A stretch of 64,000 nucleotides of DNA from CAMLHP01 sp035759745 (GTDB lineage Bacteria; Gemmatimonadota; Gemmatimonadetes; Gemmatimonadales; GWC2-71-9). Where the stretch lies: positions 5,489 to 69,488 of the forward strand of contig DASTUF010000112.1 of the NCBI GenBank assembly GCA_035759745.1, in the 5' to 3' direction. Shown here piece by piece: positions 40,816 through 50,165 of this stretch. Position numbers and translations under genes: made by a program. Under the pieces are notes generated by a model. It ran no database searches. It was given only the letters and a program-made list of their open reading frames with translations, and had not been told where the DNA came from. The first letter of the stretch is position 1. Every line of letters starts with the position of its first letter.

Positions 40816-43815
40816 ATGTCGTCGCCCCATCCGCTGGTACTCGCCGCAGTCCTCCGTTCCATCGAACGGCTGCCCGACCTCCCGCATCTTGCCGGGTGGC
40901 TCGGCGCCCAGCCGCTGTGGCAACCGATCACGCCGCCACCCCGAAGCTGCGATGCGGCGGCGCTGGTCGGACGGCTGGGAGACGTACTCTGGATCGGCGT
41001 GGAGTCCCCTGCCCGGCCCGAGCGTGCCGCGCTCCACGAGACCCGCCGGCTCGCTGCGGAGGGTCAGCAGGCAGTGGTGATCGGACTATCGCACGACCCG
41101 GCTCCGGGCGGCCTGCGACTGGCGCTGGCTGTCACCGGCGGCATCAGCCCGCTCAGTCTCGGGATCCACGACACCGATCGGGTCGCGCACGCCGCACTTG
41201 AGCGGCTTCGGCTCGCTGCCGGTGAACCAGCTTCCACCTGGCTTGCCCGCGCGACGGACGCACTGGCAGGACAGGGCGCCGGCGCTGCGTTCTTTCGCTG
41301 CTTTCGCGACTCGCTAGCGCGATTCGAGCAGCAGATCGTCACCAGTGCATGCGGCGAGCAGCGACGCACCCTGGCGCTGGTGCAACTCACCCGCCTGCTC
41401 TTTCTCTACTTCATCCAGAGCAAGGGATGGCTCGACCATCGGCCAGCGTACGTTCGTGAGGAGCTGGACCGGGCGCTGAACGCGGGCCGAGGCCTGCAAC
41501 GCTGGGTGTTTGCGCCCCTGTTCTTCGGTGCGCTGGCCTGCCCGGCCCGCAAGCGCACTGGCAGGGCGCGCACCCTGGGCAACCTGCCGTTCCTCAACGG
41601 TGGCCTCTTCACTCCCCACCCGCTCGAGCGCAGCGCCGGATGCACCGTGCCCGACGTGGCCTGGCGCGAGGCAGTGGACCAGCTGTTCGAACGATTCCAC
41701 TTCACCGTGGCCGAAGACGATGGCGGCGGTCACGCCATCGCACCCGATATGCTGGGCCATGTGTTCGAGCGGGTGATGGCTGCCGATCGCCGCAAGGAAG
41801 CCGGCGCCTTCTATACGCCCGCGACGCTGGTCCGCCAGACGCTGGACGAAGGGTTGACCGCAGTGGCCGTCGAGCGGCTCGGCATCTCCTGGAGCCACGC
41901 ATCCGAGCGACTCATGGCCGGCGACCTGTCTATGTGCAGGTTGCTGGACCGGCTCCGCATTCTCGATCCCGCCTGCGGTTCGGGAGCATTCCTGCTGGGA
42001 GCGCTGGAGCGGATCAGCGAGCTGCGCGCCAACTCCGGGTTGCAGGCGCACCGCCTGCGACGCGAGGTGCTCGCCAGCCAGATCTTCGGTGTGGACCTCG
42101 ATCCCATGGCCATCCGGCTCACCGAACTTCGGCTCTGGCTGGCAGTGGCCGCGGGTGATCAGCCGATCGCGCCCCGGAAGGTGGAACCGCTCCCCAACCT
42201 CGACGCCAGCGTGCGACAGGGAGACGCGCTGCGCGAGCCAGCAGAACTCATCGCTGTGGATGCGGGAGCGAGCCGGGAACTCCGGACCCTCCGGCAGCGA
42301 TACGCCCGAGCCACCGGTGGCTCCAAGCAGAGCCTGGTGCGCCAGCTGCGGCGTGCCGAGTTGCTCGCGGCCGAACGCGCGCTCGATGGCGGCATTGCCC
42401 GGCTGGAGCAGCGTATCGCCGACTTGCTGCGAGTTGCGCGCGCGCCAAACCTCTTCGGCCAGCCAACCCGGCTCGCGCGCGGGCAGCGCAACATGCTCGG
42501 GGTCCTCCGCCGCGACCTGCGGGAACTTCGGCGGGCTCGGCGCGAGATGAAGCGTGAGGGTCGCCTGCCGTGGTTCAGTGCCGCGGCGCAGTTCGCCGAT
42601 GTCATGGCGAGCGGTGGCTTCGACCTGGTCGTGGGCAACCCGCCCTGGGTGCGGGCCGAGGCGCTGGCGCCGGGTGAGCGAGAGCGGTTGGCGCGGCGGT
42701 TCCGGTGGTGGCGCACATCCGGTCGAGGCTACCGGCATCAACCAGACCTCGCCGTGGCCTTCACCGAGCGGGCATGCGAGCTGGTAGCGCCCGGTGGAAC
42801 CATCGCGCTGCTGGTGCCGGAGAAGCTCGCCACCGCGGGCTACGCCTCGGTGATGCGCGGTGGGCTCACATCGAGCTGCACGCTGCGGACTGCGGCGGCG
42901 ATAGCACCGGACGCTGCCGCGGAGTTCGGTGCCACCGTGTACCCAATGATGCTGGTGGCCTCGAAACGGGTCGCCGAGCCGGAGTCGCAAGTGCGAGTGG
43001 CGCTCGATGCTGGTGCCTCCTCCGTTGAGCAACGATCACTCGGCGCCGGCCCATGGGTGCTTGGTCGAAGCGGCGTCGGCGAGCTGGTGTCGAGCCTGGG
43101 CGCATCTCATCCGCGCCTGGGCGAAACGCTCCGTCCGTGCCTGGGTGTGAAGACCGGCGCAGACCAGGTATTCCTCGATCCCGACGATGTCGAGGCCGAA
43201 CTGCTTCGCCCGGCAGTGCGCGGGCGTGACGTGCGTCCCTTCCGGGTGTCGAGCCGGCACAAGCTGCTGTGGACCCATGATGCCCACGGCGAGCCGCTGG
43301 CAACTCTCCCGCCCCGGGCCCGGGCGTGGATCGCGCAACATGTCGAGCAGCTGATGGCGCGCAGCGACGCTCGGCCCGGGGTGCCGTGGACCCTGTTCCG
43401 GGTGCGGGGCGCGCTTTCGCGCTGGCGCGTTACATGGGCCGACGTCTCCCGGCGGCTACACGCTGCGGCGCTCGTGGGTGATGCTGCGGGTCACATCCCC
43501 CTCAATACCTGCTACCTCGTGTCCGTAGCCAGCGCGACCGAGGCGAATGCCCTGGCAGCCTGGCTCAACGCGCCGCCCATCAGGGCGCTGGCGGCTGCGG
43601 CCGCGCCACCGGCCTCAGGCGGGTATCGCCGCCACACTGCAAGCGTGGTGGAGCAGCTGCCGCTGCCCAGTGATGTGCTGGGGAGTGCGGAGTTGCAGGC
43701 GCTGGCCGAGGCCGCCGCAAGTACAGGCGAGGACAGTGAGGCGCTGGCCAAGGCTGCCGGCGACCTGCTGGGGTTGGATCGCCGTGAGTCTCGCCAGCTG
43801 GCATCGCTGGGGTGA
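40816..43815 (+). CDS. Large DNA adenine methyltransferase (Eco57I/PglX-like)
   Basis: 999 aa. An N-terminal helical domain of about 325 residues is followed by the class I DNA methylase block: GAFYTPATLVRQTL (330), motif I LDPACGSGAFLLGAL (384-392), motif IV VVGNPPW (608-611), then GTIALLVPEKLATAGYASVMRGG and a TaqI-like target-recognition end (about 740-960, SGGYRRHTASVVEQLP). NPPW and the order of motifs indicate N6-adenine methylation. It is the first gene of a set with a SNF2-type helicase that starts 4 nt later. No nuclease motif (PD-ExK, HNH) is visible. ATG at 40816 is the best start. Confidence 0.86.
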   Translation: MSSPHPLVLAAVLRSIERLPDLPHLAGWLGAQPLWQPITPPPRSCDAAALVGRLGDVLWIGVESPARPERAALHETRRLAAEGQQAVVIGLSHDPAPGGLRLALAVTGGISPLSLGIHDTDRVAHAALERLRLAAGEPASTWLARATDALAGQGAGAAFFRCFRDSLARFEQQIVTSACGEQRRTLALVQLTRLLFLYFIQSKGWLDHRPAYVREELDRALNAGRGLQRWVFAPLFFGALACPARKRTGRARTLGNLPFLNGGLFTPHPLERSAGCTVPDVAWREAVDQLFERFHFTVAEDDGGGHAIAPDMLGHVFERVMAADRRKEAGAFYTPATLVRQTLDEGLTAVAVERLGISWSHASERLMAGDLSMCRLLDRLRILDPACGSGAFLLGALERISELRANSGLQAHRLRREVLASQIFGVDLDPMAIRLTELRLWLAVAAGDQPIAPRKVEPLPNLDASVRQGDALREPAELIAVDAGASRELRTLRQRYARATGGSKQSLVRQLRRAELLAAERALDGGIARLEQRIADLLRVARAPNLFGQPTRLARGQRNMLGVLRRDLRELRRARREMKREGRLPWFSAAAQFADVMASGGFDLVVGNPPWVRAEALAPGERERLARRFRWWRTSGRGYRHQPDLAVAFTERACELVAPGGTIALLVPEKLATAGYASVMRGGLTSSCTLRTAAAIAPDAAAEFGATVYPMMLVASKRVAEPESQVRVALDAGASSVEQRSLGAGPWVLGRSGVGELVSSLGASHPRLGETLRPCLGVKTGADQVFLDPDDVEAELLRPAVRGRDVRPFRVSSRHKLLWTHDAHGEPLATLPPRARAWIAQHVEQLMARSDARPGVPWTLFRVRGALSRWRVTWADVSRRLHAAALVGDAAGHIPLNTCYLVSVASATEANALAAWLNAPPIRALAAAAAPPASGGYRRHTASVVEQLPLPSDVLGSAELQALAEAAASTGEDSEALAKAAGDLLGLDRRESRQLASLG

Positions 43816-43819
43816 GCCG

Positions 43820-46015
43820 GTGCCTCGCCTGGTCGCGGAAGCACTCGCCGAGGTGGCGGCGCTCCCGGAAAGCGCGATTGGGAGGACTCCTGCCTCGGCG
43901 CATGATGTGGTCGGTGCGATGGCAACGGCTGCCCGCCTGCCCGAGTCACCCGCCGAGCTTCCCACCTGGCTCCGCCCCGATCAGGTCCGCTGCTGCCGTC
44001 GTGCACTCGCCGCGATGGAGCGGCATGGCGGTGCGCTGGTCGCGGAGCCACCGGGCACCGGCAAGACCTTCATCGCGCTGGGTGCAGCGCTGGCCGGCTT
44101 CGGTGGGCGCGCGAGCTGCCTGGTTCCTGCCGCCGTCGCGACTCAGTGGGAGCGAACCGCCTCACGACTTGGGGTGCGCATCCGGCTTGCGACCCACGAA
44201 GGCGCCAGCCGCGGTTCACTTCCACCGCCAGACGGGCTCACCGTCATCGATGAAAGTCATCGATTCCGCAACCAGTCCACTCGCCGCTATGACCACGTCG
44301 CGCGCTGGTTGCTGGGACGCCCCGCGCTGTTGCTCACAGCCACGCCCGTGGTCAATCGGCTTGCGGATATCGTGCACCAGCTGCAACTGGTGCTTTCGGA
44401 CGACGCGCTTGCGCCATGGGGCGTACCCTCGCTGGCAGGGTTGACGAAGGCGGAGTCGCTGCCGGAGGCCATCTGCCGGGTGGTGATGCGCTCACCCGGA
44501 CACCAGTCACTCCCCCGGCGCGAGCAATGGCAGGAGCGGCCTTTGGCGGCTCGATCGATGCACCCGCTGCTTCGTGGCATCGACCAGCTCGCACTCGATG
44601 CCGATGCGCCGGTGGCGGGGCTGGTGCGCGGGGTGCTGGTCCGTGCCGCCGCCTCCAGTCCCGCGGCCTTGCTGGCAGCGTTGATCCGCTACCGTGCGCT
44701 GCTGGAGTCGGCCCGAGACGCAGGCGAAGCGGGACGAGCCCTGTCGCGCGCTGCGCTCCGGCGGTGGGCCGGCGTCGACGGGCAACTGGTGATGTGGCCC
44801 CTGATTCCGGACGAAGGCGAGATGGTGCGATTGCCGCTCGGTGACCTTGCCCGGTTGGATCGACTGATCGAAGCGGCGAGGCGCGCCGGTACGCTCCGCG
44901 ACCCCCGTGCCGAGCGCCTGAGCGCACTGCTCCAGGACGGTCGCAGAACGCTGGTGTTCACCACTGCCCGAGCGACCGTACACTATGTCGCCCGCCGACT
45001 GGGCCGTCATCGGGTGGCCTGGTGCACCGGCGATGACGCCGGCATCGGGATGGAGCGCTGCGATCGCGACACCGTCCTCGGACTCTTCCGGCCGGGCCCG
45101 GCGCACGAGCGCGCACCCCGGGTGCTGGTCACCAGCGACGTCTCCTCGGAGGGACTCGACCTCCACGGCGCCGAGCGGGTGGTGCACTATGACCTGCCCT
45201 GGACGCCGTCCAGGCTGGAACAGCGGGAAGGCCGGGCCATCCGGCACGGCGCGGCACATGAAGTGGCGGAAGTGGTGCGCTTCCTTCCGCCCAGGGTGGT
45301 GGAGCGGCGGCTGGGCCAGCAACGGATACTCCATCACAAGGCGTCACTGCCGGTCCGAGCCCAGTTGCTCAACCAGGACCTGCTGGCGTGGCCGGAGCTG
45401 CTGGAGGAGTTGGCAGGACAGGATGATCCCGGGCCCCTCTTCGCTGTTGTGCGTGACGACGGCCCGCGCGGCCTGCTCGCGGCATTGCAGCTCGTCGGTC
45501 ACGATGGCACCGGCTCGCATCCGGCTGGGGCACGGCTGACCTGGCTTCCGGCCATCGGTGCGATTCGGGAAGACGTGCAGGCGCTCGCGGCCGCGTTGCG
45601 ACGGGCACGCGACGCCAATGGTGTTCTGGTTCCGGCAGACAGCGAGCTGCGCCGAAGTGAGCAGGCGATCCTGGCGGGTGCACTGGCGAAGGCCAGCGTT
45701 GATTCGCTCGGCGTCGCGCCCGGTGCCGACCGCCGCGCGTCGCGTGCGCTGATTCGCAGGCTGGGGCTGCTGGCGGGCGAGGCCGCCCGTCGACGCGACA
45801 TTGCCGGCTTTGAGCGCTGGTCCCGCGCCTCGCAATGGCTGGCCCGCAACCGCACCGCCGGAAGCGAGCGGGTGGCGGCGCAGCTGGTCGGTGCCTCCGC
45901 TCCCGAACTCCAGCAGCTGGCGTCGGCCCTGCCGCCCCCGCCCCCGTTGCTCACCTGGGAACTTCGGGCCACGCACCTCATCGCCTTCCGTTCGGCAACC
46001 GACTCGCTACGTTGA
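43820..46015 (+). CDS. SNF2/DEAD-type superfamily 2 ATPase partner of the methyltransferase
   Basis: 731 aa. SF2 motifs: Walker A EPPGTGKT (76-83), motif II DESH (144-147), motif III LLLTATPVVNR, motif V VTSDVSSEGLDL, and motif VI QREGRAIRHG (468-477). This is the SNF2-like set, similar to DrmD of class 1 DISARM and to helicases of methylase-helicase defence pairs. The C-terminal 230 residues are helical without a known nuclease. GTG at 43820, 4 nt after the methyltransferase stop, is chosen; GTG at 43784 is also open. The adjacent genes look like one transcription unit. Confidence 0.82.
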   Translation: MPRLVAEALAEVAALPESAIGRTPASAHDVVGAMATAARLPESPAELPTWLRPDQVRCCRRALAAMERHGGALVAEPPGTGKTFIALGAALAGFGGRASCLVPAAVATQWERTASRLGVRIRLATHEGASRGSLPPPDGLTVIDESHRFRNQSTRRYDHVARWLLGRPALLLTATPVVNRLADIVHQLQLVLSDDALAPWGVPSLAGLTKAESLPEAICRVVMRSPGHQSLPRREQWQERPLAARSMHPLLRGIDQLALDADAPVAGLVRGVLVRAAASSPAALLAALIRYRALLESARDAGEAGRALSRAALRRWAGVDGQLVMWPLIPDEGEMVRLPLGDLARLDRLIEAARRAGTLRDPRAERLSALLQDGRRTLVFTTARATVHYVARRLGRHRVAWCTGDDAGIGMERCDRDTVLGLFRPGPAHERAPRVLVTSDVSSEGLDLHGAERVVHYDLPWTPSRLEQREGRAIRHGAAHEVAEVVRFLPPRVVERRLGQQRILHHKASLPVRAQLLNQDLLAWPELLEELAGQDDPGPLFAVVRDDGPRGLLAALQLVGHDGTGSHPAGARLTWLPAIGAIREDVQALAAALRRARDANGVLVPADSELRRSEQAILAGALAKASVDSLGVAPGADRRASRALIRRLGLLAGEAARRRDIAGFERWSRASQWLARNRTAGSERVAAQLVGASAPELQQLASALPPPPPLLTWELRATHLIAFRSATDSLR

Positions 46016-46019
46016 GCGC

Positions 46020-46667
46020 ATGACGCGCCTCACTACCGTGCTGTTCGACCTCGACGGCACACTGATCGACTCGATTCGCCTCATCCTCGACAGCTATCAC
46101 CACACCCTCTCGTCCCACGGCATTGCTGCCCGGAGCGACGATGAGTGGCTGCGCGGCATCGGTACGCCGCTGCGGGTGCAGTTCGCCGAGTGGGCCGAAT
46201 CGCCCGGCATCGAAGCCATGATCGCCACCTACCGCGACTACAACCTGGCCCATCACGACACCCGGGTCCTGCCCTACCCCGGCATCGTGGACATGGTCCG
46301 TGCGGTGCGGCACGCAGGCCTCCTGACCGGGCTGGTCACGAGCAAGAACCGGACGGGCGCGATGCGCGGCCTCCGGCTTTGCGGCCTGGACCAGGAGATG
46401 AATGTGCTGGTGGGTGCGGACGACGTGGAACAACCCAAGCCGCATCCCGAGCCCGTTCTGCGGGCCCTGAGCGAATTGGGCCAGCCGCCGGAAGCGGCGA
46501 TGTATGTCGGCGACAGCATCCACGATATGGAGGCTGGCCGGGCGGCGGGGGTGCTTACGGCAGCGGTGCTCTGGGGACCATTTGGGCGTGATCACCTGGA
46601 GGGCAGTCAGCCCGACTACTGGCTGGAGCGCCCGGACCAGTTGGAGCCACTCGTTCGCTTGCTTTGA
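46020..46667 (+). CDS. HAD-family phosphatase (phosphoglycolate phosphatase/PpaX-like)
   Basis: 215 aa. Motif I VLFDLDGTLIDS (D10, D12), motif II LVTSKNR, and motif IV AMYVGDSIHDMEAGRAAG. The cap domain with WLRGIGTPLRVQF is typical of PpaX/Gph enzymes. It dephosphorylates small phosphates such as 2-phosphoglycolate, or pyrophosphate in PpaX. It starts 5 nt after the helicase gene with no separate promoter seen, so it may be carried in the same transcript. Function in that context is unclear. Confidence 0.9.
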   Translation: MTRLTTVLFDLDGTLIDSIRLILDSYHHTLSSHGIAARSDDEWLRGIGTPLRVQFAEWAESPGIEAMIATYRDYNLAHHDTRVLPYPGIVDMVRAVRHAGLLTGLVTSKNRTGAMRGLRLCGLDQEMNVLVGADDVEQPKPHPEPVLRALSELGQPPEAAMYVGDSIHDMEAGRAAGVLTAAVLWGPFGRDHLEGSQPDYWLERPDQLEPLVRLL

Positions 46668-46673
46668 ACGTTT

Positions 46674-46740
46674 CGCGCCATCGGGGCGGTCCCCGCAGGC
46701 AGGTCACGTATCTGCCGGAGGGGACCGCCCCGATGGCGCG
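46674..46740. repeat. Long hairpin with conserved loop (family H, copy 2, perfect 21 bp stem)
   Basis: The arms 46674-46694 and 46720-46740 are perfectly complementary over 21 bp; the 25 nt loop carries GGCAG...CTGCC around the reverse complement of ATACGTGAC. Relative to copy 1 (1928-1992) the core of about 33 nt differs at one position while the outer arms differ but still pair. Confidence 0.85.
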
Positions 46741-46807
46741 CCACTCTTGCCCCGTCTCGTGTGTGCGGTATTTTCCGGCGCCTCCCCTCCGTTACTTGGA
46801 CGTGACA

Positions 46808-47428
46808 ATGCGCCTCCTGCCGCGCGATGAGAAGTTCTTTGAGCTCTTCAATGCCGTCGCCCAACTTAACGTCGAAGCCGCCAAGTTATTGCATGACTTG
46901 GTGATAGCGCCTCCGGACGAGCGCCGGCCAATCGTGGATGCCATCAAGCGACTGGAGCACGAGGCCGACGAAATGACCCACGAGGTGGTGAACCGGCTCG
47001 ACCGGACATTCATCACCCCGCTCGATCGGGAAGACATCCACATGCTGGCGTCCCGGCTCGACGACGTGATGGACCTGATGGACGGCACCGCCCGCCGGGT
47101 TCAGATGTTCCACGCCGCCGAAGCGCCTGCGGGCGCGATACGCATGGCCGGCGTCATCCATCGCACCTGCGAGCAGCTGCTGCAGGGCGTGCGGCACCTC
47201 GAGAATCCCAAGAACGGATCGGTCCTGGAAGCCTGCAAGCAGGTCAAGCTCCTCGAGGAGGAGGGCGACTCACTCTACCACGAGTGGGTGGGCCGGCTGT
47301 TTGAGGGCTCACCCAACGCGCTTGAAGTCATCAAGTGGAAGGGGATCTACGACAACCTCGAGCGCACCCTCGACCAGGCCGAGGATGTCGCCAACGTGCT
47401 GGAGTCCGTCTTCATCAAGCACGTCTGA
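46808..47428 (+). CDS. DUF47 (Pit accessory) protein
   Basis: 206 aa, all alpha-helical. MRLLPRDEKFFELFNAVAQLNVEAAKLLHDL is the DUF47/PhoU-like first helix, and IKRLEHEADEMTHEVVNRLDRTFITPLDREDIHMLASRLDDVMDLMD with its Asp/Glu clusters matches the family. It regulates or couples to the low-affinity phosphate transporter encoded just after it. ATG 46808 is used; GTG 46802 is also in frame. It ends 2 nt before the transporter gene. Confidence 0.93.
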   Translation: MRLLPRDEKFFELFNAVAQLNVEAAKLLHDLVIAPPDERRPIVDAIKRLEHEADEMTHEVVNRLDRTFITPLDREDIHMLASRLDDVMDLMDGTARRVQMFHAAEAPAGAIRMAGVIHRTCEQLLQGVRHLENPKNGSVLEACKQVKLLEEEGDSLYHEWVGRLFEGSPNALEVIKWKGIYDNLERTLDQAEDVANVLESVFIKHV

Positions 47429-47430
47429 GC

Positions 47431-48459
47431 ATGGATCCGGCTACATACGTCATCGTCATCGTCGTGGTGGCGTTGCTATTCGATTTCATCAACGGATTTC
47501 ACGACAGCGCCAATTCGATCGCCACCGTGGTCTCGACCCGGGTGCTCTCCCCGGGGGTCGCGGTATTCTGGGCGGCATTCTTCAACTTTGCTGCGGCCTT
47601 CATCGTTGGCACTGCCGTGGCGAAGACCGTCAGCAGCGGCCTCATCGACCCGTCCATCGTGTCGGCGAACGTGGTCCTCGCCGGTCTGCTGGGCGCCATC
47701 ATCTGGGATCTCGTCACCTGGTGGCTCGGGCTTCCCACATCGAGCTCGCATGCACTGCTCGGCGGTTACGGCGGCGCCGCGATCGCCAGCGCCGGCTTCG
47801 ATGCGCTGATCCTGAGCGGGTGGGTCAAGCCGATCGTGTTCATAGTGTTTTCCCCGCTGCTCGGCTTCATCCTCGCCTTGTCACTCACCGTAGGCCTCAG
47901 CTGGCTGCTCCGGTACGCTCGGCCCGGACCAGTGGACAAGGCATTCCGAAAGCTCCAGCTGGTTTCCGCGGGGCTCTATTCCCTCAGCCACGGTGCCAAC
48001 GACGCCCAGAAGACGATGGGCATCATCGTCGGGCTGCTGGTGGCGTCGCAGGGACTCTTCGCCCAGAGCGACGGCTGGACCCGCTTTCTCTACACGCCGA
48101 CGGCCGACCACATCCCATTGTGGGTGGAGCTGTCGGCCTACAGCTCGATCGCGCTGGGCACGGCGCTTGGTGGGTGGCGAATCGTGAAGACCATGGGCAG
48201 CAAGATCACGCGGCTCCGGCCGTTCGGCGGATTCTGCGCCGAGACCGCAGGCGGAATTTCCGTGATGCTCGCGTCGGCATTCGGAGTGCCGGTGAGCACG
48301 ACGCACACGATTACGGGCGCCATCGTGGGTGTGGGTTCAGCTCGGCGGGCGTCGTCGGTGCGGTGGAACGTGGCGACGCGGATTGTGTGGGCCTGGGTTT
48401 TGACGATGCCGCTGGCGGCGGTGATCGCGGCGCTCTGCTACCTGGTCCTCGCTACCTGA
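47431..48459 (+). CDS. pit: PiT-family inorganic phosphate transporter
   Basis: 342 aa, about ten membrane helices. The signature GFHDSANSIATVVSTRVLSP and its second-half repeat SHGANDAQKTMGIIVG are the two inverted PiT repeats; SGVPVSTTHTITGAIVGVG-like residues follow. It imports phosphate (or metal phosphate) with H+ or Na+. It is co-transcribed with DUF47. It converges on the following glycosyltransferase gene with a 9 nt gap. Confidence 0.95.
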   Translation: MDPATYVIVIVVVALLFDFINGFHDSANSIATVVSTRVLSPGVAVFWAAFFNFAAAFIVGTAVAKTVSSGLIDPSIVSANVVLAGLLGAIIWDLVTWWLGLPTSSSHALLGGYGGAAIASAGFDALILSGWVKPIVFIVFSPLLGFILALSLTVGLSWLLRYARPGPVDKAFRKLQLVSAGLYSLSHGANDAQKTMGIIVGLLVASQGLFAQSDGWTRFLYTPTADHIPLWVELSAYSSIALGTALGGWRIVKTMGSKITRLRPFGGFCAETAGGISVMLASAFGVPVSTTHTITGAIVGVGSARRASSVRWNVATRIVWAWVLTMPLAAVIAALCYLVLAT

Positions 48460-48468
48460 CCCGCGGCC

Positions 48469-49629
48469 TCAGGCGGCCCGCAGTGCATCGTACGACTTCG
48501 CGACATTCCGGTATTGCGCAAGCAGGGCCTCGTCCACGGCGTCCCAGCGGCGTGCGGCCGCGGTGGCCAGCGCGCCGTGCGTGAGCTGGCGCCGCAGGAG
48601 TGGATCGGACAGCACGCGGTTCAGCCCATCTACCAGCGCCGGCACCGAGTTGGGAGCCACCAGCAAGGCGTTCCGCCCATCTTCAGCAAACTCCAGCACC
48701 CCACCCGCGGCGGCGGCCACTGACGGCAGCCCCGAAGCCATCGCTTCCAGTAGCACGTTCCCGAAGGTCTCGGTCACACTCGGAAAGGCAAACGCATCGG
48801 CGGAGGCATACGCCCGCGAGAGTGCGGCCCCGGAGAGCACGCCGGTCAGGTGCACTCCCGATTCCCGTCGCTGGCGCAGCTCGGCTTCCAAGGGCCCCTC
48901 ACCTACCAGCAGCAGTCGCGCGTCAGGGTGCGTCGGATGGATGGCGCGCCATGCCTCGATCAGCAGGTCGAGGTTCTTTTCCCGTGCCAGCCGCCCGACG
49001 TAGGCGATCACCTGTGCGTCGGGGCCCGCTCCGATGGAAGCGCGAAAGGCATCGTCACGAAATGCGGGATCGAAGCGGCGTGCATCCACTCCCCGGGTCC
49101 AGACATCGGTGTGGGACACGCCTCGCGCATTGAGGTGCTTCTCGTAGATCCGGGTTGGGGTCAGCACCTGCTCGGCCTGATTGTAGAACCAGCGGAGATA
49201 TTTCCAGCCCGGCCGGAGCGCCCAGCCAACATGGTAGCGGGCGGCGTAGCTCTCGTAATCGGTGTGGGCCGAGGCCACCACCGGAATCGACAGCTCGCGG
49301 GCGACGCGAATGCCAGCATAACCGAGCGCGAACTCGGTGGCGACGTGTACCAGGTCGGGACGAAAGGCGGTCACGTCCTCGACCAGCGCCCGGTGGCGGG
49401 GAAAGGCCCACTGCACGTCGGGATACAGGAAGAGGGGCGTGCTCCTGGAACGGTGCACCTCCGGGCGATCGCCCTGCGCCGGCAGCGAATACGTCGCGGT
49501 GTACACCCGCACGGCGTGACCGCGGGCCATCAGGCTGTCGGCCAACCGGGTGAGCGTGATACCCACCCCACTGACCATCGGCCAGTAGACCTCGGAGAAT
49601 ATTGCGACCCGCATCCGCGAAGCATCCAT
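48469..49629 (-). CDS. Family 4 glycosyltransferase (MgtA/PimB-like)
   Basis: 386 aa GT-B enzyme. N-terminal VAIFSEVYWPMVSGVGITLTRLADSL and DLVHVATEFALGYAGIRVAREL, then YVGRLAREKNLDLLIEAW, GEGPLEAELR, and the donor-binding TETFGNVLLEAMASGLPSVAAAAGG. The closest characterised group is the glycolipid mannosyl/glucosyltransferases (MgtA/GtfA type). ATG 49629 (MDASRMRVAIFSE) is preceded by TAACTT at 7 nt; another ATG at 49614 begins the fold. Confidence 0.92.
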   Translation of the reverse strand: MDASRMRVAIFSEVYWPMVSGVGITLTRLADSLMARGHAVRVYTATYSLPAQGDRPEVHRSRSTPLFLYPDVQWAFPRHRALVEDVTAFRPDLVHVATEFALGYAGIRVARELSIPVVASAHTDYESYAARYHVGWALRPGWKYLRWFYNQAEQVLTPTRIYEKHLNARGVSHTDVWTRGVDARRFDPAFRDDAFRASIGAGPDAQVIAYVGRLAREKNLDLLIEAWRAIHPTHPDARLLLVGEGPLEAELRQRRESGVHLTGVLSGAALSRAYASADAFAFPSVTETFGNVLLEAMASGLPSVAAAAGGVLEFAEDGRNALLVAPNSVPALVDGLNRVLSDPLLRRQLTHGALATAAARRWDAVDEALLAQYRNVAKSYDALRAA

Positions 49630-49636
49630 TGCCTTT

Positions 49637-49642
49637 AAGTTA
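49637..49642 (-). promoter_or_regulatory. Candidate leaderless -10 element (GT4 gene)
   Basis: TAACTT ends 7 nt before the ATG at 49629. The intervening AAAGG could alternatively be a weak ribosome site. Confidence 0.4.
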
Positions 49643-49685
49643 CCGCAATGCATGACTCACCCGCGACCCGCAGCCTCCGGCTGCC

Positions 49686-50138
49686 ATGAAGCTCGAACTC
49701 AGCGGTGCCGAGACCATGGCCACCGACCGGGCCACCGTATGGGCCTGCCTTACCGATCCCGCCTTCGTGGCCCGGTCGGCTCCGGGTAATGAGGAAGTCA
49801 CGATCCTGGGTCCCGGGCGTTTCCGGCTGAGCATCGGGGTGGGGATCGCGATCTTCAAGGTGAAGTTCGACATGGACGTGCAGATGCACGACCTGGTGCC
49901 GCAGGAGCGTGCCCGCCTCACCGCAACGGGCGGGGCCCATGGCACCCACGCGTCGGTGGCGTCGTCGGTGCAACTGGAGGACGCCGGGCCGAGGCTTCAG
50001 CAACTCAACTGGGAGGCAGTTGGAGAAGTGAGCGGCACCCTCGCCGACCTGGGCGCACCAATAGTTGAAGCTGTCATCCGCGCGATGAGCCGCGATTTCT
50101 GGCAGGATTTTGCACGCAGGGTGGAGGGACACGCCTGA
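49686..50138 (+). CDS. CoxG-like SRPBCC protein
   Basis: 150 aa. LSGAETMATDRATVWACLTDPAFVARSAPGNEEVTILG is the SRPBCC opening of the carbon-monoxide-dehydrogenase subunit G (CoxG) family; VKFDMDVQMHDLVPQERARLTATG and LNWEAVGEVSGTLADLG complete it, with a C-terminal helix. No CO dehydrogenase genes are in view, and stand-alone CoxG homologues are common, so it probably binds a lipid-like ligand such as quinone. It lacks a membrane anchor. Confidence 0.85.
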   Translation: MKLELSGAETMATDRATVWACLTDPAFVARSAPGNEEVTILGPGRFRLSIGVGIAIFKVKFDMDVQMHDLVPQERARLTATGGAHGTHASVASSVQLEDAGPRLQQLNWEAVGEVSGTLADLGAPIVEAVIRAMSRDFWQDFARRVEGHA

Positions 50139-50165
50139 GCCAGGCACGCAATGGCAACCGGGAGG

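Noticed and set aside
41314..43032. Long minus-strand open frame opposite the methyltransferase
   Set aside because: High-GC shadow frame with no domain; the plus strand has all methylase motifs.
40816..46015. Complete DISARM or BREX locus
   Set aside because: Only methyltransferase and SNF2 genes are present; drmA, drmB, drmC, pglZ and brxC-type genes are absent in the window.
46664..46807. Open frame reading RRQVTYLPEG before DUF47
   Set aside because: It is translation of the long hairpin; DUF47 starts at 46808.
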